A stretch of DNA of 6,537 bases from assembly GCA_043820875.1 (NCBI GenBank), contig JBDRDI010000007.1, forward strand, positions 1 to 6,537, given 5' to 3'. Below the pieces are notes generated by a model. That model ran no database searches. It worked only from the letters and a program-made list of their open reading frames with translations, and had not been told where the DNA came from. Both the position numbers and the translations under genes were made by a program. The stretch comes from JBDRDI01 sp043820875 (GTDB taxonomy: Bacteria > Patescibacteriota > Patescibacteriia > Patescibacteriales > UBA12075). Positions 1 to 5,600 of this stretch are shown in pieces (within the stretch, counting starts at the first letter, position 1; every line of letters begins with the position of its first letter).

Positions 1-501
1 TTTTTTTGGCTCATATAAAAAAGCCTGGTCATGCTGGATACAACCCACACTCAGACCGAGCAGATGAAAAATACTGCCCATCCAATTAGTATCGCGCTTG
101 GCTAAATAATCATTAACTGTAACCGCGTGCACCCCTTTGCCTTCTAGCGCGTTTAAATACATCGCCAACGTCGCCGTTAGGGTTTTGCCTTCACCCGTTT
201 TCATTTCGGCAATTTTTCCCTCGTGCAACACCATGGCGCCAATTAGCTGTACGTCAAACGGCCGCTGACCCAGCGCCCGCTTGGCCCCTTCCCGCGCCAC
301 GGCAAAAGTTTCGAGCAAGATCTCATCCAGAGTTTCTCCTTTAGCTAGGCGCTCCCGGAATTCCCGCGTTTTTGCTTTAAGCGCCTCATCAGAAAAAGAC
401 TCCAGCTCTTTTTCAAACTGGTTTATTTGTTCAACGATCGGCCAATATTTAGCCACCATTTCTTTTCTACCGTCACCGAAAATTTTGGTAAGAAATGACA
501 T
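1..501 (-). CDS. secA: Protein translocase subunit SecA, N-terminal part (cut by window edge)
   Basis: SecA is the cytosolic ATPase that drives preproteins through the SecYEG channel. The visible 167 residues are the N-terminal segment and the start of nucleotide-binding domain 1. Q85 in PFDVQLIG lies in the expected Q-motif region. The Walker A loop is TGEGKT at residues 102-107, and the SecA signature GKGVHAVTVNDYLAKRD sits at 121-137. The reading frame is open to base 1, so the rest of the protein (family members usually exceed 800 residues) lies outside. The ATG at 501 is chosen because MSFLTKIFGDGRKE matches the usual short N-terminus before the helical linker. A weak AGGT lies about 10 bases upstream. 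G+C is visibly higher than in the preceding Cas2-like gene. The identity is near certain; only the extent is limited by the window. Confidence 0.97.
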   Translation of the reverse strand, partial: MSFLTKIFGDGRKEMVAKYWPIVEQINQFEKELESFSDEALKAKTREFRERLAKGETLDEILLETFAVAREGAKRALGQRPFDVQLIGAMVLHEGKIAEMKTGEGKTLTATLAMYLNALEGKGVHAVTVNDYLAKRDTNWMGSIFHLLGLSVGCIQHDQAFLYEPKK

Positions 502-581
502 CTGCTAATTTACCTAATATTTAATTAATTTTACTACTCTTACCAATCTCAAAAAGACGAACCCTAATTTCATTAATGTTA

Positions 582-610
582 ATGATAACCCGTAAATACC
601 AAATTATCAA
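582..610 (-). promoter_or_regulatory. Candidate sigma70-like promoter for secA
   Basis: On the minus strand TTGATA (610-605) is followed after exactly 17 bases by TATCAT (587-582). These match the -35 and -10 consensus at 5/6 and 4/6. The first T of the -35 box is the last base of the 40-bp palindrome, so a protein bound there would touch the promoter. The start would fall near base 575, giving a leader of about 75 bases before the secA ATG. A/T-rich DNA produces such matches by chance, so this is only a candidate. Confidence 0.35.
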
Positions 611-649
611 CTTAAACACTTTTACGCTATAGCGTAAAAGTGTTTAAGT
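610..649. repeat. Perfect 40-bp palindrome, copy 1 of the flanking repeat
   Basis: The 40 bases read identically on both strands (20-bp arms, centre between 629 and 630), with central GCTATAGC and outer arms ACTTAAACACTTTTAC. As RNA or single-stranded DNA it can form an 18-bp stem with a TATA loop. It lies 37 bp past the stop of the Cas2-like gene and abuts the candidate secA promoter. It shares 32 of 34 aligned bases with the palindrome at 1333-1374. No U-tract follows the hairpin on either strand, so a plain intrinsic terminator is a poor explanation. It may be a dimer operator, a mobile-element end, or a hairpin that stabilises the mRNA end. Confidence 0.95.
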
Positions 650-686
650 ACCCACACAACCCCTTCCTGCTCGTGCATCACTGTAT

Positions 687-1262
687 CTATACATTAAAAA
701 ACTTCTTCAACTTACTTCCAATATCTTTAATTTCTGCTTCTAAATATAGAATATCATCGCCAACTTCAAAAAAATCGGACACAAAATCAATTTCCTTTTT
801 ACAATCAAAAGGGTAAATAAAAACGCTTTTTTGAAGTTGCAACATCCCCAAATGTTTAAATTTGGAACGCAAAGCGTCTCTGGCTTGTTTTTTATCTTCA
901 GGTATATCAAAAATCACCACTCGCCATTTGCCGTCCCATCGATTATCCTTTTTTAGTTGAATTTTATCAACATCATATTTTAATAATTCCTCTCGGCCTT
1001 TTTTCGTTAAGATCATTTCCGACCGACCACCTCTCATTTTCCTCTTTATTAATTTCCTTTTTTCCAAACGGCCGATATATTGCCTGGCGCTTGATTGATT
1101 GAATTTTTTCCAAGAAACATAATTTTCGTCTTTTAATAAAAATCTAAAAGCGCCTACTGCGTTCGATGCCGCGATTGCCGCTAATAAAATTCCGCCTATC
1201 TTCAAAAATTCCAGAATTGACCTAGTTGAAAAAATATCCTGATTTTTATTTAACTGCGCCAT
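687..1262 (-). CDS. Winged-helix protein with Cas2-like (PaaX-type) C-terminal domain
   Basis: A 191-residue protein of three parts. Residues 14-40 are strongly hydrophobic (KIGGILLAAIAASNAVGAF), possibly one membrane helix or a buried helix. Residues about 50-95 look like a winged helix (SSARQYIGRLEKRKLIKRKM, then a wing and LTKKGREELLKY). Residues about 112-180 look like the ferredoxin-like Cas2 fold as found in the middle of PaaX regulators: WRVVIFDIPEDKKQARDALR, then LQKSVFIYPF. D119 sits where Cas2 has its conserved strand-1 aspartate. Such proteins are often labelled Cas2 automatically, but no cas1 or CRISPR array is in this window and the winged helix points to a DNA-binding regulator. 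The ATG at 1262 has only a weak AAGA upstream. Palindromes lie on both sides. A conserved hypothetical regulator is the safest reading; nuclease activity is unproven. Confidence 0.75.
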   Translation of the reverse strand: MAQLNKNQDIFSTRSILEFLKIGGILLAAIAASNAVGAFRFLLKDENYVSWKKFNQSSARQYIGRLEKRKLIKRKMRGGRSEMILTKKGREELLKYDVDKIQLKKDNRWDGKWRVVIFDIPEDKKQARDALRSKFKHLGMLQLQKSVFIYPFDCKKEIDFVSDFFEVGDDILYLEAEIKDIGSKLKKFFNV

Positions 1263-1302
1263 TTTTTTATTATCTTATTATTTATTGTTATTTTATGCCT
1301 TT

Positions 1303-1333
1303 TATAATCTTGCCTTCAATCCACAGTATACCA
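1303..1333 (-). promoter_or_regulatory. Candidate promoter region of the Cas2-like gene
   Basis: On the minus strand TGGTATACT (1333-1325) resembles an extended -10 element: TG, one base, then a hexamer matching TATAAT at 5/6. Its T is the last base of the 42-bp palindrome, which would cover the -35 zone, an operator-like layout. A second candidate lies just downstream: TTGAAG, an 18-base gap, then TAAAAT. Either would start transcription 30 to 65 bases before the ATG at 1262. The DNA is very A/T-rich, so chance matches are likely. Confidence 0.3.
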
Positions 1334-1374
1334 TTCTAAACACTTTTACGCTATAGCTGAAAAGTGTTTAGAAT
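1333..1374. repeat. 42-bp near-perfect palindrome, copy 2 of the flanking repeat
   Basis: Arms of 15 bp (ATTCTAAACACTTTT and its complement) flank a central GCTATAGC. Two adjacent mismatched pairs lie between arm and centre; otherwise symmetry is complete (centre between 1353 and 1354). Aligned to copy 1, bases 1337-1370 differ only at two neighbouring positions (GT against TG), the same ones that break the symmetry here. It lies 70 bp upstream of the Cas2-like start codon and directly abuts a candidate extended -10 element. Keeping so long a match over two sites about 720 bp apart argues for a shared binding protein or recent copying. Confidence 0.93.
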
Positions 1375-1471
1375 TACTGATTCCTATTTGACATTCATTA
1401 CATACAAAAATCCAGATAATCTTCCGTTCGCCACTCCCCGCCTGGCCGAAAAGTTTGGATAAAAATGACAT
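1346..1471 (-). CDS. Small 41-codon ORF ending inside the palindrome; possible truncated gene or leader peptide
   Basis: The ATG at 1471 opens a frame reading MSFLSKLFGQAGSGERKIIW, continues IFVCNECQIGIS, and stops with TAA at 1348-1346 inside the left arm of palindrome copy 2. The last residues (NSKHFSAIA) are encoded by the palindrome itself. The start lies only about 6 bases past the expected start point of a good promoter. The CNEC pair looks like half of a zinc ribbon with the second cysteine pair missing, so this could be a small zinc-ribbon gene cut off by arrival of the palindrome. It could also be a leader peptide, or chance. The opening MSFLSKLFG resembles the secA start here (MSFLTKIFG), but that start is common and short. 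Confidence 0.3.
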   Translation of the reverse strand: MSFLSKLFGQAGSGERKIIWIFVCNECQIGISNSKHFSAIA

Positions 1472-1483
1472 AAAGTTGAATAA

Positions 1484-1512
1484 ACTATACAAAAAATTCG
1501 CCAAAATTGCAA
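1484..1512 (-). promoter_or_regulatory. Candidate sigma70-like promoter upstream of the small ORF and Cas2-like gene
   Basis: TTGCAA (1512-1507), a 17-base spacer and TATAGT (1489-1484) on the minus strand match the consensus at 4/6 and 5/6 with ideal spacing. It comes right after the probable terminator of the GNAT cluster, where a new transcript would be expected. The start would fall near 1477, leaving almost no leader before the ATG at 1471. The transcript would also carry the 42-bp palindrome as a hairpin ahead of the Cas2-like gene. Confidence 0.45.
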
Positions 1513-1514
1513 AT

Positions 1515-1545
1515 AAAAAAGAGTTCGCTTGGCAACAATCTCTTT
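1515..1545 (-). terminator. Probable intrinsic terminator of the five-gene cluster
   Basis: Fifteen bases past the stop of the second GNAT gene the minus strand reads AAAGAG (1545-1540), a 16-base loop region that may pair partly, then CTCTTT (1523-1518) running into a T-tract (CTCTTTTTTATTT). A 6-bp stem with a following U-run fits a weak Rho-independent terminator. The stem is short and A/T-rich, so strength is uncertain. Confidence 0.45.
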
Positions 1546-1559
1546 ACTATTTCATCTTT

Positions 1560-2744
1560 TTATATTTTTTTTGAATACAGCAAAAATTTTGTCGGATCGC
1601 CCTTGGCAAAAACCTCCGGAACACCATCGCTAGTCGACTGAAACCCGTAATCTAAAAATTCCCCGTCCTCTCCTTCTCGCGTTAACACTACAATACCTTT
1701 CTGTTGTAATTGAGCATATCCTTTTAGCGCTTCGGCTAACTCCTTTTTGCTATTATTAATTTCTGGATTGGCACCTTCCCAACAAGAAGAAATCACGTTT
1801 TCATAAATTCCGCTTGTCATAATAGAAAAGCTTTTTATTTCCCCTAACTCATCCCGCAAAATAAAACTATGCGGATCAATAACAACTACCTCTCCTTCTT
1901 TTTGTTCTAAAAAAAGACCCAGACAAGCTTCAAATTCTTGATATCTTTCTGGTGAATATATTTTCTGGGCCAGCTCTAACAGTTCGTTTTTATTTTCAAC
2001 TATTATTTTTTCTTGCGGAACAAACGACTTTCCGTTATCAGCTTTGACAAAATAATTAATCATATCCCGCCCCGGGCCAAAATAATCTTTAATATCAAAG
2101 CCCTGCTCATAGCCTCGACTTTCATATAAATTTATTGCGACTTTTTCATTTTCGGAGTTATCTGTCTCTATTAGCATAAACTTACTCCCCCTGTTTTTTG
2201 CCATTTTTTCAATCCAGTCAAAAAGAAAACCGCCAACTCCAGTGCCCTGATATTCCTTACTAACCGAGAACCAGGCTAATCGCGTAGCTAAATAATGCTC
2301 ATCTATATTTAGCTTGTCGGCCGTAGCAAACCCTGACCCGCTTAAAAGATCTTCAGTGTATATGCCCGTTATTGCAAACGGTTTGTTGTCTAGATCGGTT
2401 GCCACATAATACTCGGCGCTTAACAAAGCCGGATGATCAAGTTTATTTTGTTCAAAAAAAAGACCCAAAGTTTCCCGAAGATCTTGAAAATCTAGCTCAC
2501 CCCAAGAGTTTTTAACATTTTCTAATAATTCTTCCTGCGAGCCTTCGCTAAGTGACCAAATTCTAAATTTTGTTAACTGTTCATGATTTTCTTTCCATTT
2601 CGCAATTTCATGTTCAAAAAGAAATTCGTCCCGATCTTTGCAATCTTGAATCTCTTGCTCTGTTAATTGCCCCTCAATAAAACGTGAGTTTCTTTGCTCC
2701 CGAGATTCTTTTTCTGGTTGGCCTGAAATATTAATTCTTTCCAT
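1560..2744 (-). CDS. GNAT-type N-acetyltransferase, second of a tandem pair
   Basis: A 394-residue protein. An acidic N-terminal stretch of about 55 residues precedes a GNAT domain (about 60-230). The acetyl-CoA loop has the Q-x-x-G-x-G pattern as QGTGVG (166-171), followed by the usual helix, strand and INLYESRGYE segment, then DYFGPGRDM. Residues about 240-394 look like a second, degenerate GNAT-like copy without the acetyl-CoA loop: LGLFLEQKEG there parallels LGLFFEQNKLDHP in the first half. The substrate is not evident. It is a clear paralogue of the preceding gene, both ending in a (Y/S)-KK-(L/I) tail. The frame is open up to 2846, but the ATG at 2744 is chosen because it leaves a normal 10-bp gap, whereas the upstream extension would overlap the previous gene by 92 bp and has no counterpart in the paralogue. 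No Shine-Dalgarno is visible, so translational coupling is likely. Confidence 0.8.
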   Translation of the reverse strand: MERINISGQPEKESREQRNSRFIEGQLTEQEIQDCKDRDEFLFEHEIAKWKENHEQLTKFRIWSLSEGSQEELLENVKNSWGELDFQDLRETLGLFFEQNKLDHPALLSAEYYVATDLDNKPFAITGIYTEDLLSGSGFATADKLNIDEHYLATRLAWFSVSKEYQGTGVGGFLFDWIEKMAKNRGSKFMLIETDNSENEKVAINLYESRGYEQGFDIKDYFGPGRDMINYFVKADNGKSFVPQEKIIVENKNELLELAQKIYSPERYQEFEACLGLFLEQKEGEVVVIDPHSFILRDELGEIKSFSIMTSGIYENVISSCWEGANPEINNSKKELAEALKGYAQLQQKGIVVLTREGEDGEFLDYGFQSTSDGVPEVFAKGDPTKFLLYSKKI

Positions 2745-2754
2745 TATATTGTTT

Positions 2755-3954
2755 TTACAATTTTTTTGTATAAAACAGAAACATCGACTCATCTCCCTTC
2801 TCATAGACATCCGGACCAACTCCGTTTTCGCCCGACTGAAAACCATTTTCTAGGTATTTTTTTTCTTCCCCCTCCCTGTGCACAAGTATCACATCTACAT
2901 CAATGCCCCTTGCGTAGCCCTTTATCGCTCCTGCTAATTTGTCAACAGACTCTGAATTATCAGGATTTGCCCCGTCCCAATTAACCCATAAGATATTATC
3001 ATAGACGCCGGTTGAAGCAACACAGAAATTTTCAATTTTTCCTTGCTCATCACGCAAAACAAAACTGTGTGGCTCAAAAATAACCGGCTCTCCCTTTTTT
3101 TGTTGCAAAAAAAGATCTAGACAGACCCTAAATTCTTCCGCTCTATCAGGAGAATATATCTTTTCGGCTAATTTTAAAATTTCTTCTTTGTTCTCAACAG
3201 TGATTTCTTCGTCGGGAAGAAAAGACTCGACATCTTGCTCTCCAATATTAGAAAAATAAGAAAAAAGGTCTCGTCCCGGACCGAAATAATCCTTAACGTT
3301 AAAACTTTGTTTATAACCGCTTCTCTCATACTTTCGGCGCGCCCGTTCTTCACTTACCCAATCGCTTGTTTCGCTGGCAATTAAAGCTCCGCCTCTCGCT
3401 TTAGCTAATTTTTCAGTCCAATTTAAAATAAAACCACCCACACCGGATTTTTGGTGTTGTTTACTAACCGCATACCAACCAAGACGCACAACCATATGAT
3501 GTTTTTCCGGATCTAATAAATCTCTCGTGCCAAGTCCAGCTCCGTCTTGAATATCGGTTGTAAATATTCCAGTTAGGGCAAACGGCTTGTTTTCATTATC
3601 AGTAACAACATAATACTCAGCCGCGTAAAGCGTCGGGTGGCCCAATCTCTCTTGTTCAAGATAAAGATTAATCTCTCCTTCCAGGTCATCAGCCGAAACA
3701 TCCTCCCCTTCCCACGAATCTTTTATTTCTTGGAATAGATCCTCCGTAAACTTTTCACTCATGGCGAATACTTTAAACTTAATTGCTTCCTCTTTCTCTC
3801 CCGCTCTTTTTATTATTTCGTGCTCAAATAAAGGATTCTCTGGATTGTCCTGATTATTTTTAAACTCTTCTCTTTTTATATTGCCCTGCAAAATCCTCTC
3901 TTTTTTATCTTCTTCAGACTCTTGGGCGACAATCTCCATTTTTTCTTTAAACAT
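2755..3954 (-). CDS. GNAT-type N-acetyltransferase, first of a tandem pair
   Basis: A 399-residue protein with the architecture of its downstream paralogue: a charged N-terminus (1-55), a GNAT domain (about 60-235) and a C-terminal GNAT-like half (about 250-399). The acetyl-CoA loop is QKSGVG (Q168, G171, G173). RKYERSGYKQ and DYFGPGRDL follow near 207-230. The second half lacks that loop and is probably structural or substrate-binding. GNATs move an acetyl group from acetyl-CoA to an amine. With an agmatinase and a DHS-like gene upstream, a polyamine or amino-acid derivative is a reasonable but unproven acceptor. It starts 4 bp after the amidohydrolase stop, with no Shine-Dalgarno. ATG at 3939 (M6) is an alternative start. 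Confidence 0.8.
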   Translation of the reverse strand: MFKEKMEIVAQESEEDKKERILQGNIKREEFKNNQDNPENPLFEHEIIKRAGEKEEAIKFKVFAMSEKFTEDLFQEIKDSWEGEDVSADDLEGEINLYLEQERLGHPTLYAAEYYVVTDNENKPFALTGIFTTDIQDGAGLGTRDLLDPEKHHMVVRLGWYAVSKQHQKSGVGGFILNWTEKLAKARGGALIASETSDWVSEERARRKYERSGYKQSFNVKDYFGPGRDLFSYFSNIGEQDVESFLPDEEITVENKEEILKLAEKIYSPDRAEEFRVCLDLFLQQKKGEPVIFEPHSFVLRDEQGKIENFCVASTGVYDNILWVNWDGANPDNSESVDKLAGAIKGYARGIDVDVILVHREGEEKKYLENGFQSGENGVGPDVYEKGDESMFLFYTKKL

Positions 3955-3958
3955 AGTT

Positions 3959-4738
3959 TTATAAATTAAATAATTTTAATGAGTTTTCATAAAAAACTTT
4001 TTTCTTTTCCGACTTGTTTAGCGGCAATTGATCAATATAACGAATATAATCTTTTTGATCACACAAGCTCCAATCAGTCCCAAACAAAAGTTTATCGACA
4101 GAACCACCAAATAAAATATAGTCCGAAAATAATCTCTTTAACAAAGCTCTATCTGCCGACTGAGCAAAATCATAGACCAAGCCAGAGCAATCAACATAAA
4201 CATTTTTATTTTTATAAGAAACTTCGGCTGCGTCTATCGCCCAAGGATTGCCAAAATGAGCAATCACAATTTTCAAATCTGGCATATCAGTAGCTAAATC
4301 ATCGAAATTAAGAGGATGCGAGTATTTTAATTTCGCGCCCTTAGCTTGGTCCCAAGTGTCTCCGCTGTGGAAAACTGCTGGTTGATCATATTTTTCCAGT
4401 AGCCTCAAATAAGGCTCCAACCTTTCATCGTTAGGATAAAATGGCTCGTATCCCGTGTAAAATTTTAAACCATAAATTTCCTTATCGGCTAACCATTTTT
4501 CCACCTGTTCCAGTGACGGCTTATTTTTAGAAAGCGGCGAGACCGAACCAATGGGAAAAAGTTTTCCCTTAAACGACGCGACCTCTTCTAATAATTTCTC
4601 ATTAGAACAATTAAACATTTCTCCAGAATAAACTAACGCTGTGTTTATTTTAGCCTTCTTCATAGACACAGCCAATCGCTGAGCATCGAATTTCTCATCA
4701 GAGTAAAATTCTATATGCGTATGACAATCAATAATCAT
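3959..4738 (-). CDS. Amidohydrolase-superfamily metal-dependent hydrolase (PF04909-like)
   Basis: A 259-residue TIM-barrel hydrolase. The first-strand metal motif is DCHTH (H6, H8). GLKFYTG near 90-96 carries K92. H124 in AVFHSGD, H161 in IVIAHFGNPW and D222 in LLFGTDW complete the usual ligand set of the amidohydrolase superfamily. The layout fits the amidohydrolase-2 family (hydrolases and non-oxidative decarboxylases); a TatD-type nuclease is less likely. The substrate cannot be read from sequence. It lies 8 bp past the agmatinase stop and 4 bp before the first GNAT, so it is surely co-transcribed with them. The ATG at 4738 begins MIIDCHTHIE, putting the metal motif at the very N-terminus as is normal. 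The start is preceded by an A-rich stretch (TAATAAAAAAC) instead of a Shine-Dalgarno. Confidence 0.85.
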   Translation of the reverse strand: MIIDCHTHIEFYSDEKFDAQRLAVSMKKAKINTALVYSGEMFNCSNEKLLEEVASFKGKLFPIGSVSPLSKNKPSLEQVEKWLADKEIYGLKFYTGYEPFYPNDERLEPYLRLLEKYDQPAVFHSGDTWDQAKGAKLKYSHPLNFDDLATDMPDLKIVIAHFGNPWAIDAAEVSYKNKNVYVDCSGLVYDFAQSADRALLKRLFSDYILFGGSVDKLLFGTDWSLCDQKDYIRYIDQLPLNKSEKKKVFYENSLKLFNL

Positions 4739-4746
4739 GTTTTTTA

Positions 4747-5586
4747 TTAAAAAAGATACCCGATAAACCGATAAATCAATTTCGCCACCAAAAAATCAGG
4801 CGCGTGAAAGTTTTTGATAGGGGCTAATTCCACAAAATCCGCGCCTATAATTTGACGCTTGGCACAGACTGCCCGTAAAACATCTAAAGCTTCGTACCAA
4901 TCCAATCCCCCTGGCTCGGGCGTACCCGTTGAGGGCATTATGCCAGAATCAAATACGTCAACATCAAAAGAGATATAAACTTTATTTTTCAAGTTTTTTA
5001 CGATTTCCTCAATTTGCCAATTCTTTTTATCTTTAGCCCAGAATGTTTTTATCCGCGACTGATTTTTTTCCCAAAAAGTTAATTCGTCATTTTCGTTACT
5101 GATATTTCTAATTCCCACTTGAACTAAATTCACACCGTCAAAATCAAGAACTCGTCGCATCGCCGCGGCATGAGAATATTTTTCACCCAAATACCCATCA
5201 CGCAAATCCGCGTGTGCGTCAAACTGTAAAATAGAAAAATCTTTATGGCCAACACTTTCATATGCTTTCATTATAAATGGCGTTATGCTGTGTTCTCCGC
5301 CTAAAACTATCGGCAATTTTTTATTTTTTATGATTTCTTTAATATCGCCTTCCAGATTTTTTAATACTGGCTTTTTCTTCGGCATCGTCGCGATAGCAAC
5401 TTTTTTATACGTCTCTTGCCATAACTCCTCGTCAAACAACTCCACCTGACTGCTGGCCTCAATTATCGCTCGAGGGCCGTTGCTGGAACCATACCCGTAC
5501 GTTGTTGTCGCCTCAAAACCAAAAGGCACAATAACAACTTGAGCCTCGGCTAATGATTTTGTTTCAATGTCCAAAAAGTTTTTCAT
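4747..5586 (-). CDS. speB: Agmatinase (ureohydrolase family)
   Basis: Agmatinase hydrolyses agmatine to putrescine and urea with a two-manganese centre. All three ureohydrolase signatures are present: GGEHS at 96-100 (H99), FDAHADLRD at 122-130 (D123, H125, D127) and SFDVDVFD at 206-213 (D208, D210). YSHAAAMRR (137-145) after the second motif favours agmatinase over arginase or formimidoglutamase. The 279-residue length is slightly short of typical SpeB but complete. The ATG at 5586 leaves a 14-bp gap after the DHS-like stop, with no clear Shine-Dalgarno. A DHS-family gene directly upstream, which could use the putrescine, strengthens the polyamine reading. Substrate choice within the family is inferred. 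Confidence 0.92.
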   Translation of the reverse strand: MKNFLDIETKSLAEAQVVIVPFGFEATTTYGYGSSNGPRAIIEASSQVELFDEELWQETYKKVAIATMPKKKPVLKNLEGDIKEIIKNKKLPIVLGGEHSITPFIMKAYESVGHKDFSILQFDAHADLRDGYLGEKYSHAAAMRRVLDFDGVNLVQVGIRNISNENDELTFWEKNQSRIKTFWAKDKKNWQIEEIVKNLKNKVYISFDVDVFDSGIMPSTGTPEPGGLDWYEALDVLRAVCAKRQIIGADFVELAPIKNFHAPDFLVAKLIYRFIGYLF

Positions 5587-5600
5587 CTTTATCGTAAAGG

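Larger units (their letters stand above)
610..1374 (-). other. Possible unit: palindrome / Cas2-like gene / palindrome
   Basis: Two copies of one long palindrome bracket a single A/T-rich gene in a 765-bp block. A repeat-bounded single-gene cassette is compatible with a non-autonomous or repeat-associated mobile unit. I found no target-site duplication by eye and no recognisable transposase, so mobility is inference. A regulator gene with two operators would look the same. See the separate entries for the palindromes and the gene. Confidence 0.3.

Noticed and set aside
281..508. Plus-strand open frame of 75 codons
   Set aside because: It lies antisense within the clear secA coding frame and shows no recognisable domain.
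610..649. Reading palindrome copy 1 as an ordinary Rho-independent terminator
   Set aside because: No U-tract follows the stem on either strand, perfect symmetry exceeds what a terminator needs, and a related copy lies upstream of the gene.
687..1262. Calling this gene a true CRISPR Cas2
   Set aside because: No cas1, other cas gene or regular repeat-spacer array lies in the window, and the winged-helix N-terminus fits PaaX-like regulators better.
1346..1471. The small ORF as a duplicated secA start
   Set aside because: Similarity is limited to about nine residues of a common N-terminal pattern and is lost afterwards.
2745..2846. N-terminal extension of the second GNAT to 2846
   Set aside because: It would overlap the upstream gene by 92 bp, and the Arg/Cys-rich extension has no counterpart in the paralogue.
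2766..2984. Plus-strand open frame of 72 codons
   Set aside because: Antisense to the GNAT gene, low-complexity Pro/Leu/His content, no start signal.
3979..4293. Plus-strand open frame of 104 codons
   Set aside because: Antisense to the amidohydrolase, whose metal motifs and length are well supported.
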